This document shows, piece by piece, positions 13,501-26,200 of a stretch of DNA of 64,000 nucleotides. The notes under the pieces are model-generated. The model saw nothing but the letters and a program-made list of their open reading frames with translations. It had not been told where the DNA came from and did not search any database. The number at the start of each line of letters is the position of its first letter. Position 1 is the stretch's first letter. Source of the stretch: Echinococcus granulosus (taxonomy: Eukaryota; Platyhelminthes; Cestoda; Cyclophyllidea; Taeniidae); the NCBI RefSeq assembly GCF_000524195.1, contig NW_020170381.1, positions 575,650 to 639,649 of the forward strand, in the 5' to 3' direction. The translations under genes were made by a program, and so were the position numbers.

Positions 13501-16500
13501 TACATAACATATCCTCGGAACATCAGGGTGAGTTCACTCTTCGGTAAAAACACCGGAATTGTGGTGTTTTGGAGCCCCTAAACATATGAATCATATGACC
13601 CTTATTGTTTTGCATGGGGCCACCCAATAGAGAGCCATCAAATGTATCCGGGTAAAGAACCCTTCGATTAACGAGAAGTTGGTTGTTTTTAATGAGGTGC
13701 TGTAGGTAAGGCAACAGCTGTTCCAACTTAGATACACGGATGTGCATGTGCACACGGTTGGACGCCGCATGGCGAACGAAAGGACGGGTGGACGAACAGC
13801 TTGACTAGTGGGACCCAGCGAGGGTTGCGTGAAGCACGTGAGGGAAGGCAGAATACCTACGGGAAGGCAACAACAACAACCACCACTCCTTTTGCTTCTC
13901 CTGTACTCCCCCACTCCCCCATTCCGCCTCCCTCCCCCACTCTCACTCGCCTGCACTCCACCCCACCCTGGCAAAGCCCTGCACAGCACGGTCCGTCATT
14001 TGCATCAATGGGGAAACTAAGTTAAATGTGTACACAGTCAGCAGCAGTCATGATCGGCAAGCTTGTACGAAGCGGCAACACCAACTGGTGTCGGAAATCA
14101 CTTCACATACACATACATTCAAGCTTGTGGGTATATATACATACACTTCAGAAAATAGCACAACAGTTGTTCACACAAGATACTACCAAGTGTCTGTCTA
14201 TTCCACCAATTCTCCCTTTTGGAGTACCCTTGTACCCTCTTGTTGCCTGTCTGTCCCGAGAAATGTGATGTAACATAATCAACAATCGCTGGTACGCTTA
14301 TCTCTTCGCGTCACTTATGGATGTTTTCATGCGGCACCAAACTGGATCACAATGCAATTGTCCGATTTTGAGCCTATGGAGCGTACGCATAAAGAGGAAA
14401 AGCCAAAGTTGAGAACAATCATGTGTTTAGATTTAAATAACAGTTTCGATGCCCATAAATAATTTTGAGCCTTCTTGGAGTTTCTAAAAGCTAACCAAAA
14501 GGCGTAACGTATAAAGTCGATTTTCGCAATAAGGATCCAACGGTGTTTCCTTGATTTTAATTTTAATGTAGTATTATGTTGGGATTTAATTTTATTTATT
14601 CAGGGTGTACATGGCTTAAAAATTGTGTTGATCTGTTCAAGAAGATATAATGTCTGATTTAGAATTTTTTATCCAAACCGAATTACTACAATATGTTTGA
14701 TAAATGATATTACGGCAGTGCTTTTTCGGTAATTTGTTTGTCCAACATTGGTAAGTGCTTTGTATCGGAGGCATGCAAGGGTCCTTCCAGAGGAAGCCTT
14801 GCAACAGTGCGTGCACTTGCCCCAAATTGGGGTAGAGAATAAAGGTGTAATTTAAAGTACACGCGACCAATGCAGCTGGATTGGGCTGGCCACAACGGGA
14901 TGCAGAAACCTCTTTCCCATATGCAATTATAAGGCCCTGAGTTTACTGCCCCCTTTTCACGGGCAAACATCTTAATCGCCTTTATGAAGATAGCGTAAAG
15001 AAAAGTTACATTACAAACGGTTCACGAATAGTACTAGTCGATGCACACTCGAGGTGAGAGACGAGATTTAAATGTGACAACTTGCCTGCCACGCAAAACT
15101 TCAAAAGTGATGCTGCCTAAACTGTTATTGTTTGTGCTTTATTACAGGGAGAAATGGTTAATTGTGCAACACTATTATGAAGACGTAATATATATAGCAA
15201 TGAATCAATGATCAATGAGCAATGAAGTTAAGATGGTCAAAAATGGACAAATTATCCTGTTTACAGAGAAATGACCAATGACAACACATACATTTTTTCA
15301 GACTCTGGAAAGGTAAAAAACAACCTTTGGATAAATTATCTCGAATTGAAACTGCTAAAAAGGAGTGTTTGAATGGCGATGTGGTGATTCGGAAAACGAT
15401 ATTTGAGTAAGTTACTGAAATGCATTTTATTGACTTAGAGCTGTGGCTCTTCTAGCACCAACCCTTGGCTCTTGCGTCTCTACGTTAAACAGCTTCAGGA
15501 ACAGTGGTAACTACTTTTCAACTCTGATCAAAAAGTATCAATAGTATGATCGGTTATTTCATCAACCCAAATTCATCCACTTTTAGATGTAATTTTAAAC
15601 ATGCTGAACTGTTGGATACCACAAGTAAGTGATTTTTTCGCGTCAAATGGATGCTATGGGTTTTTTATCTACCCAGTGCTGTCCACTACGAATTTTCCCA
15701 CTAGCCAAAATTCCGGCAAATAGTACGTTTTATGTCCTTCAGAAAAAACAAAACAACAATCACCTAAATCGACTAAACAAAGTGGATAGATCAACGGCAG
15801 AACTATCACTCACGCGAAATTTTTTTACGAATATGAAATTACGCAAAAATGGTAACAGATCGGAATCATTGTTCGCTTCATCTAATGATGATATGAACGT
15901 ATTCCTGGTACATTAATCTGAATCCAACACTCAGCATGCCAGGAAATTCCGAACAAATCTTCGTAAGTTTAGATGTAGGGTCCGAGACTGGCAAGTTCTC
16001 CTTCACAAATGCCTTGTTGTGCAGATATAGAGGGATTAAAAGTGGGTAGTAAAAACCATTAGTAGGACCTTCTTGAAGAGTAAACTCACATTCTTCCTTG
16101 TTTTTAACTATCAAGCTGCATCATTCTGAAAATTAATTTCATGAACTACTATTGAATTGCTAAATCCAAATTAACGAAAGGTCATACGACTATGCATCAA
16201 TCAGAGGTGTTAAAATATGGCTGAAAATGCCTGAGTTATTAGCGTTAATCTCAAATGAATTGGCCTTTTATTCTGTTCAAGAAAGTGGGGACTTATTCAC
16301 CGTGGTACCGTGCTTCTACCTGCACCCCAATTACGTAAAGCGTCTTAAAGAAGTGCGGTGGCATTTTTGAAATTGCATTAAAATACGGTGCTCCATCACG
16401 GCATCGCAACAATGAGAACCTTCAAGTACTAGTTAAGCTTCACGTGAAATAACCCATAATACATTTCAGCATCTGTCACGCTTTACTCTGAGTGATTCTA

Positions 16501-16516
16501 AAGTTATTGTAAATGC
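7568..16516. other. Long gene-poor interval
   Basis: Nearly 9 kb downstream of Yorkie on its strand. It may hold the missing last Yorkie exon(s), but none could be fixed by phase and splice signals. It contains a CA microsatellite at 12248-12271 and a pyrimidine-rich, C-heavy stretch around 13870-13980 whose apparent ORFs are compositional. A GC-richer patch at 12285-12355 resembles part of a dispersed repeat. No protein family is recognised here. Confidence 0.4.
12248..12271. repeat. (CA)n microsatellite
   Basis: Uninterrupted CA dinucleotide run of about 24 nt, read directly. It lies in non-coding DNA. Confidence 0.95.
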
Positions 16517-16626
16517 CTACGTGAAAGTGAACTTGATGAATGATTCAAAGGACTGAAATTGTCTAATTAGGCAAGCGTCCAACCATGGATGTGTGCGTGT
16601 GCACGCAAAAGGGTAGGATGACTCAC

Positions 16627-19600
16627 TAGAATCGAAGCAGGCCACCTTGGTGTGCTCGGGAGTCTGGTTGGCGCTGGGAATTGAGTGCCCGCCGGCCACG
16701 GAGGGCCCTACGCCGCTGTCCATACTGCTTTGGTGCGAGTGCTGCGCCGAGGAGATTTGCTGGGTGGCCACGGATCCGCTGACACCGTACTCACCGGTCG
16801 TGGGGGCGGTGCCGGGGGGTGGCATGGAGGACTGCGAGAGGAGGGGGAGGAGGGGTGTGGTGCAGAACATTTGCTGGAGGTGTGGAAGAGGCGTCTCACC
16901 AGTGCCGCGGCTCAGCGACAGCTCCTCCATGTCCTGAGCCAAGTGGCCCGAGGAAGTTGCAGGAAGTGGTTCACTCGAGGGAAACAATGTCGCCCCGTAA
17001 CTAGGGTGGTGCAGCCTCGTGAGGGAGGAGCTCGGACCGAGAGCGTAGCCGCCCGACCCACCTCCGCCACCGCCGCCCATACAGGAGTCCGCGTTGCCTG
17101 ACACACCACTCACTGTCATAGGGACTGGCTGACTTGATGATCTACAAAGCAAATGCCGAAAGTCTATCTGCACACAAATTGAACGCAACTTTGTTGTCAT
17201 GAAATTTGTGATGCTGCGGGAAGATGGAGACGATTTGGTTAAACTATTAATGGCTTAAAATTTTTGTTCGGGCATAATTCAGCTCTGTTGATGATAAGCT
17301 ATGCAGCCAATTTAGATGTTTTCAAAATCAAAACTTTAGTGACATGATCACTATTTTAAACAAGTGCAACATTGCGCTGTGCTTCAGGCCATCATGCCAT
17401 GATCCCTATAATTGAGCTGTTGATGGCTCTGACAACACCATTCACGCTTCAAAAACTTAGCCCATAAACATTTGTCTACAAGGCTACGCATTGCCATTGA
17501 AGGGCGACGCAATAACGAGAATACCAGATCAAAGAAATGTAAAAAAAAAAAAAAAAAAAAAAAGACAAAAGAGCTATTTTCATGCATGGCTTGAGTGAAA
17601 CTACCAATAACACCATTAACTATACGTCAATCAAGAAACAAATAGTCACAAAATACAAGACTAGTGAAAGAAATTGTTATTTTTAAGCAGTTTAAAAATT
17701 TCACCATCACCCCTTTTAGCATTATAGCGTTCCTATGCATACCCAAACCTCCCTTATTTAAAGTCAGACGCCAGTTTGTAAAACAGTGGCCAAAAAATGT
17801 CACATCTTGTGTTTCTTCAAAGAAAGTACTGTTTTTACCAGGAAAGACTGATGATCTGTAAGTGGACACACCACCCAAAGCACATTGGTTCGCTAAGGAG
17901 TTGCTATCGTCGAGTTGCATGCACGACAAATTCACATGAAAGTACAAATTGAGTCCCTCTACAATGTGTCCCTTATTACTCGAACATGATCAACAATTTT
18001 GGATATGCATAATCCAGAAAATCTCAAGAAAGTGGTGTACCTGTTATATCAAAACATTGAGGTGCACATTTGGCTAGACAAAGAAAGAGTGTTACTAAAT
18101 TTGCCCTTAGATAAAGCCTACGCCTATTTTAGGACGGCATTTATCAAGAAATATTGGACAATTTGTCGATTATGGTCGTACTTTTTTTAGCTACAAACTT
18201 ACAGTCGCAAAACTGTCGCACAATCCTCAATTCACTACGAAATTCAATAGTTTGTGGAAAAAACACTGTACTTAGGGCAGCTGAAATTGAACTGCGTTTG
18301 AATACTACGCATACTGAAGTGAATCAAAACCCATTTAATTTCGTTCGGGTAGCGCGATCAAATTTGTAAAGGTTTATTCAATTGAAATGATCTTCTAAAC
18401 TAACCTCCACAAACGTCGCATAGTTATGCACTAAGCCGAGTGACATTTTGGGTACTTTTCCCACCAAACAAATTGTGTACTGAAAGCTATTCCTTTGGAA
18501 ATTTGGCAGGGTACATTTACTTTTCACATAATATAAATGCTATTCATAGAACATGGGGTACATCTACAAATCCCTGTTTCTACTCACATCTTTTCTTTGG
18601 TTAAATGTCAGTCAAGGTAGAAAGTCACCAAAAAATTCTAGTTTATTCATTTTCCCAAATTCGTTTTCCGTCCTTAGCTTTGGTCTCATGCGCGATGGCG
18701 GAGCAATGCAGCATCGCATCCTTGAATGAGCTTAAGAAATTTACCGAAAATTCAAGTTAAAAAGTTACAAAGCAACTAACCTAGACGCTATAGTGACATC
18801 ACAGGCCAGATGGATTTAGAATTTTGGGTAAACTTAGGGTTCGTATTCATTAAAAGAGTATGACAAAAAAAGATTACTTGTTTTGGTTTGTTCAGCTTGA
18901 TCGATTGTGCAAAACTCATTAGCACTATGTACATATTTCACAATAATCTCCATCGTCGTACACAAATCTACGAGCATTTTTAGCATATCATGAAGTTTGC
19001 CTCAAATGATTCTTAATAGCGAGAATAGATTTTCAACAAAAAGCAATGCAAAAGAAGTTCTGTAAGTCACTATTTTGGTAATTTGGTAAATCAAATAAAA
19101 CCTGTCAGACCTCCATGAATGAATGATTTGGAGAATAGAAGGCAAGAATATATCTATCGCCAAATTAAATTATGGAGCACGAGATGTAAAAGGGGTCAAG
19201 AACTTCGAGACTTTAGCTTCAAAGGCTTGCACTTTATTGATACAAGTGATCTGACTCGTCTCCAGTACCATTAATCAACGCGCTCATGCAATGCAAGATC
19301 TAGGAGGTCGATCTGGAGCCACCAACTCCACTTTCCATTTTTGTGCACAATACAAAAAGAGATCTCTCATTCAATGCTTAATGGCAACCTATACTCTTAC
19401 ATTCCACTGAATTTCATGTATAAAAATTGTGCACTCCATTTTGTGAATTTTAATAGCAAAACATTGATCTTTGAATAAATCAATATAAGTTTCCAAGTTT
19501 AGAGTTATCTGGACCAAACTTTGGAAGGATGTGAAGGGAGCTGGTGAGCAACTTGACAGTCAGTGGATATTCAAACATCAATTAAATCACTAACCTACTT

Positions 19601-21572
19601 TTTGTCCAGTTTACAATAAATTCAGTTTCCCTTGAGGGCTAAAAATAAGCTTCTAGAGCAACTTTGAATTTCAAATAACTCATTGATCCTATAATGGTCC
19701 CCATTTTGTTTGGATCCAAAACTTCTCGTTCTTAGTTTATTTTAAATAATCTTAAGTTCATGCTTTAAGAAAACCCTAAGATTACAAAGCTGAACCATAC
19801 GATCTATGGGAATTTTTTGTCCAGTAAGAAATATGTTAGATTTCACTTGAACAAAACGCAGAACTATGACTTTCTACCATTATATATGGAAGAAATGAAA
19901 CAAGTATCAAAGTATGAGATATGTGAAAAAACGAGGATATTTTAAAAATTACTTGAAGTGTGTCTTTAGCGAGGCCTTATATAGGTGGAAGCAAAAAGAA
20001 TGGTAACTGCTCTTTCAAGAGCTATTTGAAAATAAATGTATTAGCTTGACTTTTACGTATTGTAAAGTCAAAACGCTTTTTTCGCACATTAATGCACCAA
20101 ACTGATTTTTTCAAATCCATAGCAATTCAATAGTCATACTATTAGGACCTTCGTGAATTTATTTATCGGCATACTTGTGCCATTCCTGAATCAAATATTT
20201 TTATTGTTTGCTATTTAAAAATCGAAGTGAGTGTATGTGTAAAAGAGATGGGGGATGAAGGAAGAGACACGTAGAAGCTTACTTGGTATGCGCGATGTGC
20301 TGCTGTTGTTGCTGGTGCTGTTGTCGCGACGCCATCGGCTTAGAGCCCTGAGGGGGAAGGAGGTTCATGGGGAGGGCACGCGGCGTAGGCGCCACGTGTG
20401 TCATGGCGAAAGGTCCCGGATGCTGCATTCGCGGCACTGAGGCCGGTCTAACGCCTCCCCCTCCGGCACCTCCCGAGACCAACTGACCGGCTGCGTTGCC
20501 TGGAGAACCAGGCAACGTGGAGCAGCAACTAGTGGGCTCACCTCCTCCACCTACACCACTCATTCCCGCCGAGTCAATTGGAGATAGCACTGATATCGGA
20601 GAAGCTGGTAATTGCCGATGGCCCTTCCAATAAAAGTCAAAGTTTTTACTTGTCGTAACAGTATAAATGTCTTGTTTTCCGGATATAAACTTGCCAAAAG
20701 CATGGATATTTGATATCCATATCGATGCAAATTTGGCAAAAAAAGTAACGATAGATATACGCAATGCTTTGAAGTGTTTGGCTAATTTAGGGAATCTCTC
20801 ACTCACGAATGACTTCTTAAAGTAGTGAAAAATCCTGTGTTTAGGATAAAACAATGCTCACCTCCAAGGAATGTGTCTTTAATTTCTGGCGTCTCGCATA
20901 GTTTACATGAATTTGATCTAATTCCTCTATCGTCATGCCCCATTTCTGTTCGTCCGGAGGGATCCGCGGGTCGAACCTTAACACTAGGCTAGGTAAATAA
21001 AATGTACCATGTGGTTTGTTTTGTTTCGTGGTTAAGAAAGTAAACTTGTTTATTTTCATTAATTGCCATTTGAAACTCTGGCGGTAGCTCACATATTGGT
21101 GATGTAAGGCTATCAGTCTGTCGCGCATCAGAGAAATGAAAGGAGCTGCAAAGATAAAATTTAAAAAAATCAAATACCCCCTGCTTGTGTGTTGTACAAA
21201 TCCTGCGTTGCATAATACAGAACTTTCCTTTGGATTGCGGTCTAAGTTCTGAGTTGTATCTAAACTCTTTTGCCTGTTATGGTCTATGGGTTCGGAGAGA
21301 TATGCAGCGTTAGTGCCAATACAAGAAGGCGAGGAATTTGACTTTCTGTGCGAAATACAAAATCCGTCTTGATTATTCTCCATTGAGGGATCAGAACACC
21401 TTGAATGCTCCTTCGTTGGTGGAATCCAAAATGATTTTGGAAAATTGCGCTCATCCATTGGCTTCGTAGCCTTACTCGAGTCTCGGTTAAATAATTCCTG
21501 AATTCCATCATGAGCGCATTCAAAAATCCGGACGCGAGGAGGGGGAACCCGGGATTCACTTTTTTCTTCCAT
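16627..21572 (-). CDS. yki: Yorkie/YAP Hippo-pathway coactivator (3' end unresolved)
   Basis: Homologue of YAP/Yorkie, the TEAD coactivator controlled by Hippo signalling. Exons in transcript order: 21572-21178, 21145-21008, 20976-20862, 20623-20283, 17141-16627. All junctions are GT-AG and phases match, giving at least 501 codons. The ATG follows an in-frame TGA. Residues about 14-52 match the TEAD-binding region (QELFN, then FPKSFWIPP, like human LFN and LPDSFFKPP). HSR at 56-58 sits where YAP has its main LATS site. One WW domain spans about 151-183 (LPPEFQMA, VYFLNHETKQTTW, FDPR). A Q/H tract follows in exon 4, then Gly- and Ser-rich sequence. SSMDSGVG and HSIPSANQTPE align with YAP's STDSGL...YSVPRTPDDF. 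A GTGAGT donor follows 16627; if unused, the frame runs to TAG at 16517-16519 (537 residues). Two introns are only 32 and 31 nt. Confidence 0.9.
17142..20282 (-). other. Large Yorkie intron (3.1 kb)
   Basis: Interval between Yorkie exons 4 and 5, defined by donor GTAAGC at its upstream end and acceptor ttgctttgtag at its downstream end. The split lysine codon (AA plus A) keeps the frame. It contains a 23-nt A run (T on the transcribed strand) at 17541-17563. No nested gene was recognised. Confidence 0.8.
17541..17563. repeat. Poly(A) run
   Basis: Uninterrupted run of 23 A, inside the large Yorkie intron. It could be the tail of an old retro-insertion, but no element body was recognised next to it. 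Confidence 0.9.
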
Positions 21573-23274
21573 TAAGACATATATTGCGAAAGCTCAAGAC
21601 CGAAATGCACACAAGATATTTGTTCGTTGATGACCTTACAGCTAAGTAGATTCAAACAAACGTAAGTAATCAAAAAAATTGGAAAGTTAATTTCTTAAAA
21701 TCGCATAGCTGCAATTAAATAATAAAATCAATAATTAAAGACGCTGTATGGTACGCAAAAGATTATAGGGATTAAGTAAGTCAAATACACACACCCATGA
21801 AGTATTTTCCAAATACTCGTTTTTTACAATCAGCAATGAAAATTGTCAAAACAAATTTTATTTGCTATGGTTTAGATAAGGTCTAGCCACACGTGTGAAG
21901 CTCATATTTTGCGTTTTTAAGGGATTGTGCAATTGCACAAATTATTACAGAAATGATAAGACAACTGTGAGACGAGGGTCGTAGGTCTTTTCTTCCCTGC
22001 TTTTTGTACTCTTAAAACAAATGAGTTAGTTTAGCTTTGACATATTAAAGGAAGTGAGTAGGGAAAACTAGTGTAGGGTTAAGTGGAGTGAGGATCCGCA
22101 AAGGCGTCGACTCTGTCACGAAAATTGATTTGTATCTATGCCTTTCCTCTAAAAGAAACATTAAAACAGTGTAAATATTGCGCAGCAGCCGAACAATTCG
22201 TTTCGGGCTGAAACATTAGGCGCTAAAATGAATAACTGTCACTAAAACCGCATGCTTCCGTGATTTTGGTTCTGATTCAATTGGTAGTAGTCTTTTATTT
22301 CGCCTGTAGCGTTCTGAGACTCCCTGAAGACGAAAGAAGATACAATACTCGGGCAGAATATATATTTAGCACGGAGAAGGTGTCTGGGCTATTGGCATGG
22401 CCCAAAAGGCCAGCCCACCCAGCGAGGTACAAGGGAGCTAATTCAAAGTACAAAAGTGGCGCCTCACCAGAACCGATGGATAAACCGCTATCGTATTACA
22501 CACCTTTTGGTAGTTAATTAACAGAAACATTTTAAATTTTGTCCTTAATTCTGGATATCCTCTAACACATTTGCTTAATTGCAGATTATATAGTTAATGG
22601 AATCTTTGAAGTCTGTACAATTTTTGGCCGGGAACTTTATTTACTTTTCTGTATTAAATTAATAATCGTTTGATGTGGGATTGCGTTGTAAAATGTATTG
22701 GTATTTCTCTAAACTTAGAGCAATATTAGACAAATGTTATTTTTGACAATAAAACCATAATTATTTTTAGTATATTGTCACTGGATGTTGCCATTCGCAT
22801 ATTTTATTTTCTTGCTGATCTATAGCGCGTTTTCAAGTTGCACCAGTCTACTGGCCCACAGTCTCACCACTGCCGTTGCGCGACAAATTGATTGAGGTTT
22901 GTCGTTGACTGCCCCACGTCATTGTAATCTTGTGCAACTTTGTCGGAGTGCCCTTATTATTTGCGCAAAATTTTAGCGCACTTCTCTGGTTTAATTACTA
23001 GTTGTCCCGTTATTTCATTTCCTTCCTGAACACTTGAATGTACTCCCCAAACACCTTAGTCGCAGGAATCCTAGCTGGATTTTGTTAGTGCAGAAGAGCT
23101 ATTCATGATGTAAAATTGTACACGTTATGCTAGATCATACGAATTATTCGCGATTCAATCACGTGCACCATGTCGAGTACCGTAATTTTGTTTTTTGCAA
23201 TGTTATACATTTGTGTGCCTAGTGTTTACCCTTGCCCGCTCTTCGTTTTTATACATTGATTATCTTTTCCGTAG
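21573..23274. promoter_or_regulatory. Divergent intergenic region between Yorkie and Ral
   Basis: This 1.7 kb separates the start codons of two genes transcribed away from each other, so it must hold both 5' regions, possibly a shared promoter (inference). It also contains one copy of a dispersed GC-rich repeat at 22384-22431. Its last bases (tcttttccgtag) form a splice acceptor abutting the Ral ATG. No TATA-type element is claimed. Confidence 0.5.
22384..22431 (+). repeat. Dispersed GC-rich repeat, copy 1
   Basis: Contains GGCATGGCCCAAAAGGCC followed by an AGCGAGGTAC end. The reverse complement of 54368-54412 reads GGCACGGCCCAAAGGCC followed by GCGGAGGTAC, clearly the same sequence. A third diverged copy is at 55720-55760. 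The type of element is unknown. Confidence 0.65.
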
Positions 23275-26200
23275 ATGACTCAACAGCAACAACAGCAAAA
23301 CTTTGTTAAATTGATTGTCGCTGGTGTTGGCGGTGTGGGCAAGAGTGCTCTCACGCTCTACTTCATGTACGATGAATTTGTCAAGGACTATGAACCCACA
23401 CGGGCGGACTCCTACCGAAAGAAGATATCGTTCGGTAGTGAGGATGTTCAACTACATATTCTCGACACTGCCGGTAAATTGGTTGCATCTTAAATGCATT
23501 GCACTTTTCTTCCAAACTTGCTCCACATTACCTTTTTACGAGAGCTTACCGTTCATCGCATTTCGTCCCATTCAATATTATTGTAGCGAGGCAGATCTGA
23601 TGCCAACAATCACATTGGTGTTGTTTCATTTGCAGGACAAGAAGACTATGCAGGCATTCGAGATACTTTCTATCGCAATAGTGAGGGATTTCTCCTCGTC
23701 TTCGATCTCACCGACAGACAGTCGTTCATTTCTTTGGGTGAATTTGTGTGAGTCTGTGTGAATATTTGCTTGGCTTTGTGTCTGATATGCAACTTGTTCA
23801 CGAGCACTCATAACGCATACCTATGCATACAACCAACGTGTCAGTGCAGTGACTTAATTTTTTTGTATCTTGTGGAATCGTCGAGCAGTTTATTAGTGTG
23901 CGAAAGGCATGCGAATGCAACTGTTGTTGCACATTTACGCTGCCCTAATTGTGTTTTGTCCTTTTTCCACTGACTATTATGCTCGTCCACTTAAAATTTT
24001 CATGCCCATTCGCGGCATCTGTTATCAAATGACATAATCCATTATATCATCTCAAGCCGTCTGATACTACTTCTGCAATGAACGTCATTTGCCATTCGTG
24101 TTTTTCATTTCTGAGGTCAAATGGACATAGTTTTGAATCTGTAGAAAAACATTGTGATTTTTTCAATTTTTATTGGTGATTATTGAAAACCCTTCGGACT
24201 TCGTCGGCAACTGTGGGTCGTAGAGAAACCGTGAAGATTGTATTTAAAATAGCGTTAGTGGGGCTTCTGATGCGCTCAATGCAATTCTCATGATATCTTC
24301 AAATTTGAAGTTTCTCCCTAAACAATGGTACTTTTGATGATAAGAATACCATGGTCTCATAACCTGTATCGAGTATCACAAAGAGGTTTGATGTTTCATT
24401 TCATAAATACTAAAGATTTGAAGACTGCTGTTTCTTGTGTGTATCTTTACTAATATCTTGACTTTTTTGCCTCGTAAAATATTTGCCTCAAAAGATTCCT
24501 TGCTGCGTCTTGCTCACACAGCGTATTTAAGTGAGAGCCTTCGTGAGGCGTTGGAGGGGAACCGATTTGAACGGCTTTGGCGACGGTGGCAGAGGCAACG
24601 TGGACCACGTGAGCACTCGGGCGTGCGAAAGCAGATGTGGTGGTGCATGCATGTGTGGGCGGGCATGGCATGCGGTTGCTGTGCTCCGTCATTCAAGAGC
24701 ATTGATCCATAGCTCATCAAATGGAATGTATAGCCTGTGCAACAAATTGTGTGGGAGCTCAAAAATCCGCTTCTATCACATGGCGCCTTCTCGTCTCTTT
24801 TATTTAATTTCTTCGTTTTTTCGGATCGAATCATGACCTTAGATTCTCATTTCAAAATCCGACACGTTTTCAGCAGCTTTTCTGTCGAGGGTGGCGTTAA
24901 ATGGGGTTATTTTGCCAGAGGAAGTGGTTCATTGCTTTTAAATGTCACTGACATTCAAATGATTCCGCTTTAATTCGTTTCGATGAGATTGGAGTTAAAC
25001 AGTGCAGTTATTTTGTTTTCCTAGCGATGCCACCAAGTGGACCAAGGATGTAGCGGTTTCATAGCCTATATTTTAGGGCATCATTGATTACATTCTAATT
25101 TCGGCTGTCTAGCAATTAATGAATTCGGTAACGGTAACTTCAGTGTGATAACTGTCGATGACAATGTTTTATATTCTCTCGAACGATCTAGTTATCCGTT
25201 TACTCCTCTCAGCTTACCCTGATTAAGGTTATAAGAGTTGCAAACAACTTACGCCATTGTCACCCTGGTTAGCTTAATGACGAGAAAACGTCGCAAATGC
25301 ATTCTACTTTAACAATTTTATTTGTCAACGTTTTGCGTATTTTATCATTCCTTCCGTTTACACGTGAACTCAATTGATGACAATAATCCATTTGGTCGTA
25401 TAAATTAGTAAATACACAATTTTTTTAAGTTTATTTGCATGGTAGGAGGTTAGCTGTGCATGCGTATGTGTGGAGAGGTATATGACGCCTGTTTACATCG
25501 GCTTAGCGTGAACTTTGAGACCGACTGAGTCGCCTCATGTTTATTCTGTTTCACACCATCAACGGCGCAACTGCATATAATCTGCGTGTGTGTTTGTGTG
25601 TACTACTTTCGTATGCGTTCGATATCAACATGCTTTGGGAGATACCATGCGCTCTTACGCTTTGCAGTAGGGTCGAATTCATCTCTGCCTGGCGCTTTGT
25701 CTCTTACCTCACACGCCCTGTCCCCGTCCACATTCATTAAAACAACAACAGCAACTCCCTTTCTAGCTCTATCAACTCCTACTCGGTTCATTTTTTTTAT
25801 TTTTGGCAGGGCGTTGATCTGGAGAAATGAAGTTACGATCATACACGCATATGTGCTTCCAACTAACCTATTGTATGCTAATCTAGTTTCGAGTAGCAAA
25901 TCGACGTGAAGAGTCATGTGGCATTGGCTAATCGGGAAATATACTTAATATTCGACATCCCCTTTCGTTAATGCGTAATTCCATGCTAAAGGCATTTGTG
26001 AGGCCATGATTTCACTTTAGTTCCTCAATTCCAATCCTCACTTTTGTTGTACAGGATGTTGAGCTGATGTCCCATTTCATCTCATCTTCCCTTCGATTCG
26101 ATTTTTCATTGCTGAACTTTTTATCAGAAATTTTGAACGGTTCTGCTTTTTCCCTTTTTTACAAATGGGATTTGCTAATGTAATGTGGAAAGCCGAGTTC

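Noticed and set aside
13591..14025. Overlapping open frames of 70-132 codons on both strands
   Set aside because: They result from a C-rich, pyrimidine-rich stretch with few possible stops. The peptides are low-complexity with no domain.
15878..16114. Candidate last Yorkie exon on the minus strand
   Set aside because: Its best acceptor enters in phase 0, whereas Yorkie exon 5 ends in phase 1, and the peptide has no YAP-like end.
16647..17109. Several open frames on the plus strand and in other minus frames over Yorkie exon 5
   Set aside because: Shadows of a GC-rich Gly/Ser/Pro coding exon. The Yorkie frame alone has matching splice phase and YAP-like motifs.
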